A DNA stretch of 5,726 nucleotides from Fusobacteriaceae bacterium (GTDB taxonomy: Bacteria > Fusobacteriota > Fusobacteriia > Fusobacteriales > Fusobacteriaceae), in NCBI GenBank assembly GCA_016938425.1, contig JAFGUR010000109.1, forward strand, positions 1 to 5,726, read 5' to 3'. The notes beneath the pieces are model-generated. The model searched no databases. It saw nothing but the letters and a program-made list of their open reading frames with translations, and was not told where the DNA came from. How positions within the stretch are numbered: position 1 is the stretch's first letter; every line of letters begins with the position of its first letter. Positions 1 through 5,205 of the stretch are shown here, piece after piece. Both the position numbers and the translations under genes were made by a program.

Positions 1-170
1 AAAATTTTTAATAATTCTGATTTATCATCAGTATAAGGATTTACGTTAGACCAGATTTTTTGTAAATACTCAGGTAAATATATAAAGGTTTCTATGCACA
101 AATTATCTTTCGCATCTTTTAGTTGTTCTTCGGTTAATTTATGTGAAAATAAAATAAGTAATTTTGCCAA
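1..170 (-). CDS. csx20: Csx20-like CRISPR-associated protein, N-terminal part (3' end outside window)
   Basis: The minus strand encodes 56 codons before the window edge, starting with TTG at 170-168 behind a strong GGAGGTG site (177-183). The protein begins MAKLLILFSHKLTEEQ and continues through an ITYLP-type stretch (IYLPEYLQKIWSNV, about residues 30-43). From memory, an N-terminal LF-H-LT--Q motif followed by YLPE-LQK-WSN is the signature of Csx20, a small (roughly 120-130 residue) protein of type III CRISPR-Cas loci. Recent work places Csx20 with Csx15 and Csx16 among proposed ring nucleases, which degrade cyclic oligoadenylate and switch off the defence signal. I cannot see the C-terminal half, which should contain the rest of the conserved residues. 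A cas operon downstream of this gene (left of the window) is expected but not visible. The assignment rests on recalled family pattern only. Confidence 0.72.
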   Translation of the reverse strand, partial: MAKLLILFSHKLTEEQLKDAKDNLCIETFIYLPEYLQKIWSNVNPYTDDKSELLKI

Positions 171-196
171 AAAATCACCTCCAAAAATATGATATC

Positions 197-221
197 AGCT
201 TGTTGCAAAATTTCAACAGCT
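197..221. repeat. Inverted repeat in the csx20 leader, next to its ribosome binding site
   Basis: AGCT-T-GTTG (197-205) pairs with CAAC-AGCT (214-221), giving eight base pairs with one bulged T around an 8-nt loop. It lies 14 nt upstream of the csx20 ribosome binding site. It could be an operator or an RNA hairpin influencing translation; the sequence alone does not decide. Confidence 0.5.
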
Positions 222-233
222 TGATTTTACTTC

Positions 234-256
234 TATAAAAAACTTTGTTTTTTATA
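234..256. repeat. Perfect AT-rich palindrome, terminator-like
   Basis: TATAAAAAAC (234-243) and GTTTTTTATA (247-256) form a perfect 10-bp inverted repeat with a 3-nt loop. On the minus strand it ends in a T run, so it resembles a weak intrinsic terminator inside the csx20 leader. The stem has only one G-C pair, which makes strong termination doubtful. Its arms overlap the 3' side of the closing stem of the structured element (241-251), so the two folds are mutually exclusive. Confidence 0.45.
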
Positions 257-347
257 CAATACCTCCATCTACAGTGGAGAAAGAGTCGGGTCGGAGCCTG
301 AGTCTAAAGCAAGGAAGTATCCTTGCCAATCCTCTAAAATCAAAGTT
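241..347 (-). promoter_or_regulatory. Candidate structured leader RNA of csx20 (unidentified class)
   Basis: A comparatively GC-rich patch (about 262-335) stands out from very AT-rich flanks and can fold into three local hairpins. These are CTCCA/TGGAG (263-267 with 275-279), TCGGG/CCTGA (286-290 with 297-301) and GCAAGGA/TCCTTGC (309-315 with 320-326). A long-range stem encloses all three: AACTTTG (241-247) pairs with CAAAGTT (341-347), extended by TTTT (248-251) with AAAA (336-339) across one bulged base. Downstream of the minus-strand promoter at 397-426 this would be a csx20 leader of riboswitch or attenuator type. One point argues for the other strand: the middle hairpin has a G-U pair on the plus strand but an A-C mismatch on the minus strand. 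I could not match it to a known riboswitch, ribozyme, retron RNA or tracrRNA. Strand and function are inferred. Confidence 0.4.
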
Positions 348-396
348 ATTTATTTTTATATATGTATAAATAATTTTTTGTTTTGTAACTGTCTAT

Positions 397-426
397 ATTA
401 TATCATTAAAAATAACAATTTTTTAA
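397..426 (-). promoter_or_regulatory. Extended -10 promoter for csx20
   Basis: Reading the minus strand, TTAAAA (426-421) is followed after 18 nt by TATAAT (402-397). A TG dinucleotide at 405-404 gives an extended -10 (TGATATAAT). Transcription would start near 390, leaving a leader of about 220 nt before the csx20 start. The -10 is perfect; the -35 matches four of six positions. Confidence 0.55.
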
Positions 427-586
427 GAAAATTAACAAAGGTTTGGATTAATTTTTAGCTGGGGATTCTCTGAATTAATTTTACTTGAAATTTTCATAAT
501 ACAATTGAAAAAATGTAAGTACTCAGGCATTAAAAAAACGAAAAGGAGCATAAGTTAAAGTTAAATTTATTAACAAGTCTTAGAGA

Positions 587-682
587 ATGTTTATATATTT
601 ATCTGAAATAACAGAGCTTAATAAAAACAAGTTTTATGGTTCAATAATGCGTTATAATCAAATTTATAAAAGGAGTTTTTAA
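587..682 (+). CDS. Possible 31-residue peptide directly upstream of the radical SAM gene
   Basis: An ATG at 587 opens 31 codons ending in a TAA at 680-682, immediately before the TTG start of the radical SAM gene. The product would be basic and rich in aromatic residues (ending RYNQIYKRSF), with no cysteine. Small ORFs beside radical SAM/SPASM enzymes are often precursor peptides, which is the only reason to list it. Against it: there is no good ribosome binding site at the right distance, the TATAAT at 653-658 may start the transcript inside it, and in sequence this AT-rich an ORF this short can arise by chance. I do not recognise the sequence. Confidence 0.2.
   Translation: MFIYLSEITELNKNKFYGSIMRYNQIYKRSF
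653..658 (+). promoter_or_regulatory. Possible -10 box (TATAAT) for the radical SAM gene
   Basis: A perfect TATAAT lies 24 nt upstream of the TTG start, which would give a very short leader that still contains the AGGAG site (671-675). No good -35 hexamer is present 16-18 nt upstream, so this is tentative. Confidence 0.3.
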
Positions 683-1693
683 TTGAAAATATACAAATAC
701 AAAAAATATTTAAATTTATTAGTAGCACATAGTTTTGCTAAAGACTTTAAAACCACACCATTTGTAAGAATAATTCCATCAGATGTATGTAATTTATCTT
801 GTGAATATTGTTGGCAACATAGTAATACAAGTATAGATATGACAGAGATTGAATATAAAAGCATTATAAAAAAGGCTAAATCAATGAAAGTTGGAATGAT
901 AACATTTCTTGGAGGAGAGCCATTATTATGGTGTTTTATATATGATGCAATAAAACTATGTAGCAAATTGAATATTTTGACTGATTTAACAACAAATGGT
1001 ACGTTATTAAATGAAAACACTATAAATAAACTTGCCAAAAATGGATTGGACTATCTTAATATATCTGTAGATGGTATAAGTACTATAAAAAATATAACTT
1101 GTATTGAAAAAAATATAGTTTTTTTGAAAAAAGCAAGAGAAAAATATGGCATGAAAATTAGGGTAAATTCAGTATTAAAAAAAAATAATTTTGAAGAAAT
1201 AAAAATTTTAATCGAATTTTTGCATAAACATAAAATTCCTATATCAATTGGATATGTTATTCCATCTTTTGATAAAAGTAAAGAAAAAAATGTTGATTTT
1301 TTTTCTGAAGATGATAAATATTTAATTGAGGAGATTATTTGTTTTATGAAGGGAAAAATCCAAGATAAATATAAGATTATAGAACCTTTAGAATATTTCG
1401 AAAACATATATAAATACTTTTCTAAAGAAGAGTTTTGGAAATGCAATTACTCAACAGCTTATGGATGGATAAATATTATTGGTGGATATAAATTAAGAAG
1501 TTGTACTAAAAAAATGGATAAATTGGAGTATAACTACCTAGAACTTAAAAGTTCTGACATAAAAGAAATAAAAGAATTATTTTTAAAAAATATACAACAA
1601 TGTAATAGAAAGTGTTATTCCAATTGTGCTTATGATTCATATTATTATTCACACAATAAGTGGAAATTAATAAAGAAAATGTTTTTAAATTAA
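683..1693 (+). CDS. Radical SAM protein with cysteine-rich SPASM/twitch-like C-terminus
   Basis: This 336-residue protein has the radical SAM CxxxCxxC cluster motif as CNLSCEYC (C36, C40, C43), which binds the 4Fe-4S cluster that cleaves S-adenosylmethionine. GGEP (77-80) is the SAM-binding motif, followed by TTNGTLL (103-109) and LNISVDG (125-131), matching the strand order of the partial TIM barrel. Five cysteines near the end (C254, C274, C307, C311, C315) resemble a shortened SPASM or twitch domain carrying one or more auxiliary clusters. Enzymes of this design commonly modify ribosomally made peptides or other protein substrates. The substrate here is unknown: no obvious precursor, protease or transporter is visible. 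The start is TTG behind AGGAG (671-675), 7 nt spacing. The gene appears even more AT-rich than the housekeeping genes to its right and stands alone between two terminators or leaders, suggesting acquisition. Other radical SAM subfamilies such as MoaA- or NirJ-like cannot be excluded. Confidence 0.85.
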   Translation: MKIYKYKKYLNLLVAHSFAKDFKTTPFVRIIPSDVCNLSCEYCWQHSNTSIDMTEIEYKSIIKKAKSMKVGMITFLGGEPLLWCFIYDAIKLCSKLNILTDLTTNGTLLNENTINKLAKNGLDYLNISVDGISTIKNITCIEKNIVFLKKAREKYGMKIRVNSVLKKNNFEEIKILIEFLHKHKIPISIGYVIPSFDKSKEKNVDFFSEDDKYLIEEIICFMKGKIQDKYKIIEPLEYFENIYKYFSKEEFWKCNYSTAYGWINIIGGYKLRSCTKKMDKLEYNYLELKSSDIKEIKELFLKNIQQCNRKCYSNCAYDSYYYSHNKWKLIKKMFLN

Positions 1694-1732
1694 TAGAGAA
1701 ACCATTGAAAGACTAACGGAAAAATATCTTGG

Positions 1733-1765
1733 ACATAAATGAAATAAAAGGCACTTATGTTTTTT
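1733..1765 (+). terminator. Probable intrinsic terminator of the radical SAM gene
   Basis: ACATAA (1733-1738) pairs with TTATGT (1755-1760). Two further pairs (TG/CA) extend the stem past one mismatch, and T1760-1765 forms the T run. The stem is AT-rich, so termination may be only partial. Confidence 0.45.
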
Positions 1766-1803
1766 AGTAGATTCTTTAAAGTGATTTCAAAATTTTATTT
1801 ATA

Positions 1804-1832
1804 TAAAAAAAACTGCAGAAATACTGCAGTTT
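1804..1832 (-). terminator. Intrinsic terminator of the pheB-accB unit
   Basis: AAACTGCAG (1810-1818) and CTGCAGTTT (1824-1832) form a perfect 9-bp stem with a 5-nt loop. On the minus strand it is followed by a run of eight T (1811-1804, partly shared with the stem). It lies 7 nt past the accB stop codon. The near-symmetric stem may also slow plus-strand transcription arriving from the radical SAM gene. Confidence 0.88.
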
Positions 1833-1838
1833 ATAAAA

Positions 1839-2294
1839 TTATTCAATTATAAATAATTTGTCACCTTTTTTAACAGGCTCTCCGTTTTTTACAAGAACTT
1901 TAACAATTTTTCCGCTTTTATCGGATTTAACTTCGTTCATTAACTTCATAGCTTCCACTATACACAATACTTGACCTTCTGTAATAGTATCTCCTTCTTT
2001 AACAAAAGCAGGCGCACCGGGTTGATTTGAAGCATAGAACGTTCCTACCATAGGAGAAGTAATTGCAGGCAGAGTTGATTCTGCAACAATCGGAGCAGCA
2101 ACAGGAGCAACTTGTTGTTGAACAACAGGTGCAGCCATAACAGGAGCCGAAGCAACAACCGTAGTTTGTTGAATCATTTCTTGTCCTCTTTTTAAAGTGA
2201 CTTTAGTTCCTTCTTCCTCATAAGAAAATTCTGCTATATCATTTTCATTTAAGCTTTTAGCCAATGCTTTTAATGTTTGGATGTCAAATTTCAT
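1839..2294 (-). CDS. accB: Biotin carboxyl carrier protein of acetyl-CoA carboxylase
   Basis: AccB carries biotin between the biotin carboxylase and carboxyltransferase subunits of acetyl-CoA carboxylase, the first step of fatty acid synthesis. At 151 residues it has the usual length. The parts are an N-terminal segment starting MKFDIQTLKALAKSL, a flexible Ala/Pro/Val/Gln linker (about 44-73) and a C-terminal biotinyl domain (about 76-151). The biotinylation motif EAMKLMNE is present, with K117 as the modified lysine. The insert PGAPAFVKEGD (about 92-102) corresponds to the 'thumb' typical of acetyl-CoA carboxylase carriers and argues against a decarboxylase biotin subunit. The ATG follows a GGGGG-containing site about 7 nt upstream. 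It is the second gene after pheB, 15 nt apart; accC, accA/D and the fab genes are not in the window, so this copy stands apart from the usual cluster. Confidence 0.93.
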   Translation of the reverse strand: MKFDIQTLKALAKSLNENDIAEFSYEEEGTKVTLKRGQEMIQQTTVVASAPVMAAPVVQQQVAPVAAPIVAESTLPAITSPMVGTFYASNQPGAPAFVKEGDTITEGQVLCIVEAMKLMNEVKSDKSGKIVKVLVKNGEPVKKGDKLFIIE

Positions 2295-2309
2295 TTTAGC
2301 CCCCTAATT

Positions 2310-2753
2310 TTAATTATTCCCTATAATTCTTAAATCTCTAACGCCTTTAACACTTCTAATTTCTTCGAGACTAGCTTCTACGTCTCTCAATTTTTCTTCT
2401 TTGGTTTGCAATGAAATAGTAGCTTCGGCAACTCCGTCTACCGGGATATTTTGAATTATAGTAAGTATATTCATATTTGATGTAGAAACAGCTCTCAGAA
2501 CGCCTGCAAGCACTCCCGGATGATCTTCCATAGATAAATATAGGTTAAATACAGTATCTCTTCCACCTTCGAAAAAAGGCTTGATGTAATCTTTATATTT
2601 ATAATATGTAGAACGGCTTATTCCTACTTTGTTTATTGCTTCATATTTAGATATATTTTCTTTTTGAATTAAATCATTGACTTCGATTACTTTTTGTATT
2701 GAAGTGGGTAATATTTGCCTATCTACAATATAAAATTCTCTTTTATTTGCCAT
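2310..2753 (-). CDS. pheB: ACT domain-containing protein PheB (UPF0735 family)
   Basis: This 147-residue protein begins MANKREFYIVDRQILP and matches the UPF0735/PheB family of Firmicutes. It has a short helical N-terminal part with a helix-turn-helix-like stretch (SKYEAINKVGISRSTYYKYK, about 35-54) followed by an ACT domain (about 68-145). The ACT domain contains the DHPGVLAGVL motif, the amino-acid-binding turn, at 77-86. ACT domains sense amino acids; older annotations call this family chorismate mutase, for which I see no catalytic support. The exact role is unknown, possibly an amino-acid-responsive regulator. I chose the ATG at 2753 because GAGGAG lies 6-7 nt upstream; an in-frame ATG nine codons earlier lacks a site and would lie almost on the predicted transcription start. 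It is co-transcribed with accB. Confidence 0.9.
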   Translation of the reverse strand: MANKREFYIVDRQILPTSIQKVIEVNDLIQKENISKYEAINKVGISRSTYYKYKDYIKPFFEGGRDTVFNLYLSMEDHPGVLAGVLRAVSTSNMNILTIIQNIPVDGVAEATISLQTKEEKLRDVEASLEEIRSVKGVRDLRIIGNN

Positions 2754-2784
2754 ATTATCTCCTCTATTTAAAAATTTCAATACA

Positions 2785-2813
2785 ATAATATCATTTTTTT
2801 AACATTATTTCAA
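2785..2813 (-). promoter_or_regulatory. Sigma-A-type promoter of pheB-accB
   Basis: On the minus strand, TTGAAA (2813-2808), a 17-nt spacer and TATTAT (2790-2785) give a near-consensus promoter. Transcription would start near 2778, about 25 nt before the pheB start. Confidence 0.75.
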
Positions 2814-2822
2814 GAGACAGTA

Positions 2823-2835
2823 CCAAATTATTTGG
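2823..2835. repeat. Palindrome upstream of the pheB promoter, possible operator
   Basis: CCAAAT-T-ATTTGG is a perfect 13-nt palindrome centred about 15 nt upstream of the -35 box, a usual place for an activator or repressor site. The same bases can instead enter an AT-rich stem (2826-2833 with 2845-2852) or a CCCG/CGGG pair (2836-2839 with 2853-2856) that might help end the ychF transcript. No regulator family was recognised. Confidence 0.35.
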
Positions 2836-2877
2836 CCCGCTTAAAAATAATTCGGGAATTTTATTTAAAATATCAAA

Positions 2878-3972
2878 TTATACATTAAATAAAAATTCCA
2901 TTAAATCTCCGTCTTTGACTATGTATTCTTTTCCTTCAAGTCTCATAGCTCCTGCTTCTTGAGAACCTTTCCATCCTTTAAACTTTATAAAATCATCGTA
3001 AGAAGCAACTTTGGCTCTTATAAAACCTTTTTCAAAATCAGTGTGTATTTCGGCAGCAGCCTTCGGAGCAGTTGCACCTATTTTTATTGTCCATGCTCTT
3101 ACTTCCTTAACACCTGCAGTAAAATAAGTTTGTAATCCCAATAATTTGTAACCTGCTCTTATTAATCTGTTTAGACCCGGTTCTGTAACGCCCAGTTCTT
3201 CCAAAAACATTTGTTTATCTTCTTCTTCCATTTCGGAAAGTTCCGATTCAACTTTAGCAGAAACGATTATAACTTCCGAACCGATACTGTCTGCATACTC
3301 TTTTACTTTTTCAACATACTCGTTACCTGTAGCCAAGTCTTCTTCACCTACATTGGCTGCATACATCATAGGTTTCAAAGTAAGGAACTGATAAACTTTA
3401 ATAAGCTCCATTTCGTCGTCACCTAAATCTAATGTTTTAAGAAGTTTGATTTCTTCTAAATGACTCTTACATTTTTCAAGAACCGGCATAACTGCAAGAG
3501 CTTCTTTGTTTTTACCTCTGGCAAGTTTGTCCTGTTTAGAAATAGCTCTTTCTACTGTTTCAAGGTCAGAAAGAATAAGTTCCGAGTTGATAACATCAAT
3601 ATCTCTCAAAGGGTCAACACTGCCATCCACATGGATAATGTTTCCGTCGTCAAAACATCTTACAACTTGGCAAATAGCAGCAGTATTTCTTATGGTACTC
3701 AAAAATTGATTTCCCAGTCCTTCACCTTTTGAAGCACCTTTTACAAGACCTGCAATGTCTACAAATTCAACAGTGGCAGGTTGTATTCTTTGCGGGTTAA
3801 TAATTTGGCTCAAAGCCTCTAATCTTGAATCGGGAACTGTTACTGTTCCGTGGTTAGGTTCTATGGTACAAAATGGATAGTTTGCGGCTTCAGCTTGTCC
3901 GGCTTTTGTTATAGCATTAAATAAAGTAGATTTTCCAACATTGGGAAGACCCACTATTCCGATAGCGATCAT
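2878..3972 (-). CDS. ychF: Redox- and ribosome-associated ATPase YchF (OLA1-type, TGS domain)
   Basis: This 364-residue protein is a full-length member of the universal YchF/OLA1 family, which hydrolyses ATP in preference to GTP despite its Obg-type fold. It binds ribosomes and is linked to oxidative stress responses. The Walker A motif GLPNVGKS (8-15) opens the protein. The G3 motif is DIAG (72-75), followed by LVKGASKGEGLGNQFL. The usual TKxD G4 is replaced by NVGE (207-210), as expected of the family, with SAK at 238-240. A coiled-coil insertion follows the G domain, and a C-terminal TGS domain occupies about 281-363. The start at 3972 has a strong AGGAGG (3981-3986). It is transcribed from its own promoter, divergent from the synthetase gene. 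Confidence 0.97.
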   Translation of the reverse strand: MIAIGIVGLPNVGKSTLFNAITKAGQAEAANYPFCTIEPNHGTVTVPDSRLEALSQIINPQRIQPATVEFVDIAGLVKGASKGEGLGNQFLSTIRNTAAICQVVRCFDDGNIIHVDGSVDPLRDIDVINSELILSDLETVERAISKQDKLARGKNKEALAVMPVLEKCKSHLEEIKLLKTLDLGDDEMELIKVYQFLTLKPMMYAANVGEEDLATGNEYVEKVKEYADSIGSEVIIVSAKVESELSEMEEEDKQMFLEELGVTEPGLNRLIRAGYKLLGLQTYFTAGVKEVRAWTIKIGATAPKAAAEIHTDFEKGFIRAKVASYDDFIKFKGWKGSQEAGAMRLEGKEYIVKDGDLMEFLFNV

Positions 3973-4005
3973 TGATTAATCCTCCTAGCATAAATTTTAC
4001 TCTTA

Positions 4006-4034
4006 ATTTTATCATAATAGCTAACATTTGTAAA
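4006..4034 (-). promoter_or_regulatory. Promoter of ychF
   Basis: On the minus strand, TTTACA (4034-4029), a 17-nt spacer and TAAAAT (4011-4006) match a vegetative promoter. The start point near 3999 leaves a leader of about 27 nt with the AGGAGG site. Confidence 0.65.
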
Positions 4035-4057
4035 TAAAACTTTATTTTGCCATAAGA

Positions 4058-4087
4058 TTGACTTTTTATACAAAAAAGAACTAAACT
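4058..4087 (+). promoter_or_regulatory. Promoter of the synthetase-msrC operon
   Basis: TTGACT (4058-4063) is followed after 18 nt by TAAACT (4082-4087). The -35 box is nearly consensus and the -10 matches four of six. It points away from the ychF promoter, with 23 nt between the two -35 boxes, so one regulator could act on both. Confidence 0.55.
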
Positions 4088-4119
4088 GAATAGGGATAAA
4101 AAAAGTGAGGTGAATAAAT

Positions 4120-5205
4120 TTGGAAGAATTATATTTGGAAGAATTGAAGGAAAAATATCATGCGAATATATCAAATTATTATTTGTATTTGGATTTGATA
4201 AGTTCTACTTTAAAAAGATTTTTGAACGAAGCCGATATAGAGTATAATATTTTGGAAGGAAGAGTAAAATCTTTTGATAGCTTCTTAAGAAAATATGAAG
4301 TAAAACGAAAAAAATATTCAGATCCTTTTGAAGAAATGACAGACCTTATCGGGATAAGAATAGTTACTTACTATAGAGAAGATGTAGATGCGGTAATAAA
4401 AATTATTTTTAAAAATTTTGAGATAGATTTTAGTAATTCCATAAATAAACTGGTTAATATGGAACCTGATAGAATGGGGTATTTATCGGTTCATTATGTG
4501 TGTAGGTTAAAGCCCGAAAATTTTAATAATGCAAATGAAAAACTTGCGGGAATGGGTTTTAAATTTGAAATACAGATTAGAACGGCGTTGCAACATGCGT
4601 GGGCAGCCATTGACCATAAACTCCGTTACAAAACATTGGTGAATCTTCCTAAGAAAATAGAAAGAAAACTCTTTAGAATAAGCGCGTTGTTGGAAGTAGC
4701 TGATTCGGAATTTAGCAGAATAAAGGACGAAATTGGGGCCATTGAGCAATTCTATAAGAAAAAAATATCTGATGAAAATTATCATATAAGACTGGACTTG
4801 TCTACCATCAGTTTTTATTTGAAGTTTAACGATAAACTGATATTAAGTGCTTTAGAAAAATTACAGGTATACCATTATAATACTTTTGATATTGCAAAAG
4901 AAGAAAAAATGGAGAAGAAACTTTTAAATTACGGATTACAGTTTGGTTTTAACAAAGTAGAAGATTTACATCAGTTGTTAATGCTTTTAAAAAATAATGA
5001 AGATGCAATTAATAAGCATTTGGATCTTGCAATAAAAGAGAAATTGAGGTATCTTATAAACTCGGCTTGCACATTCTTTATAACTATGTTGCTTATGTTA
5101 TATGAAAAGGAAGAAAGCTTAAAAAAAATATACAGACTTTCAGACGAAAGTATGGAAAATGTAATTAATTTAAGAAAGGAATTGTTGAAGAAGAATGAAA
5201 ATTGA
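4120..5205 (+). CDS. RelA/SpoT-domain nucleotide pyrophosphokinase, long synthetase-only form
   Basis: The N-terminal half (about 35-175) is a RelA/SpoT synthetase domain, which transfers pyrophosphate from ATP to GDP or GTP to make the alarmone (p)ppGpp. Visible motifs are GRVKSFDSFLRK (R48, K50, S54), TDLIGIRI with the metal-binding D75, GYLSVHY (120-126), and EIQIRT (150-155) with E150, followed by HAW and IDHKLRYK. The key residues of an active synthetase are therefore present. There is no HD hydrolase domain and no TGS/ACT region, so it is not a Rel. At 361 residues it is also much longer than RelP/RelQ-type small synthetases (about 210-260). The extra region (about 176-361) is predicted helical and charged, with a hydrophobic stretch at 312-327, and is not recognised. 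A product other than (p)ppGpp, or a toxSAS-like role, is possible. The start is TTG behind GTGAGGTGA, 7 nt spacing. The gene overlaps msrC by 11 nt. Confidence 0.82.
   Translation: MEELYLEELKEKYHANISNYYLYLDLISSTLKRFLNEADIEYNILEGRVKSFDSFLRKYEVKRKKYSDPFEEMTDLIGIRIVTYYREDVDAVIKIIFKNFEIDFSNSINKLVNMEPDRMGYLSVHYVCRLKPENFNNANEKLAGMGFKFEIQIRTALQHAWAAIDHKLRYKTLVNLPKKIERKLFRISALLEVADSEFSRIKDEIGAIEQFYKKKISDENYHIRLDLSTISFYLKFNDKLILSALEKLQVYHYNTFDIAKEEKMEKKLLNYGLQFGFNKVEDLHQLLMLLKNNEDAINKHLDLAIKEKLRYLINSACTFFITMLLMLYEKEESLKKIYRLSDESMENVINLRKELLKKNEN

Larger units (their letters stand above)
171..682. other. 512-nt intergenic region between csx20 and the radical SAM gene
   Basis: No convincing protein gene lies here. 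The left half (171-430) appears to be the promoter and long leader of csx20, with several inverted repeats described separately. The right half (430-682) is extremely AT-rich. It holds an isolated AAAAGGAG at 540-547 with no standard start codon at suitable distance, a weak 31-codon ORF (587-682), and a perfect TATAAT at 653-658. No CRISPR repeat array, tRNA or insertion-sequence ends were seen. Confidence 0.7.

Noticed and set aside
283..304. Direct repeat GAGTC (283-287 and 300-304) and the inverted 8-mer ACTCAGGC (297-304 versus 520-527), considered as mobile-element ends
   Set aside because: Too short to be significant, with no transposase between or beside them.
269..343. Minus-strand 24-codon frame with a protein-like ending (DWQGYFLALDSGSDPTLSPL), possibly the 3' remnant of a gene or a leader peptide
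   Set aside because: It has a stop just upstream, no ribosome binding site and only a TTG start, and its bases are better explained as hairpin arms. A tblastn search of the 24 residues with a strong hit to a cas or transposase C-terminus would revive it.
542..603. AAAAGGAG followed at good distance by TTA AAG TTA..., a possible 18-residue cysteine-containing peptide
   Set aside because: TTA is not a start codon in bacteria and no ATG, GTG or TTG occurs at the right spacing in that frame.
171..682. CRISPR repeat array suspected because csx20 is adjacent
   Set aside because: No 25-40 nt unit recurs with regular spacing anywhere in the region.
1051..1446. Minus-strand open frame inside the radical SAM gene, and similar long frames opposite ychF and the synthetase gene
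   Set aside because: They lie opposite clearly conserved genes, lack ribosome binding sites and have low-complexity or implausible compositions; they are shadows.
1692..1742. Short plus-strand frame after the radical SAM gene (RETIERLTEKYLGHK) that could be the tail of a decayed gene
   Set aside because: Only about 16 codons, bounded by stops, with no start or upstream continuation. A tblastn match to a family C-terminus would be needed.
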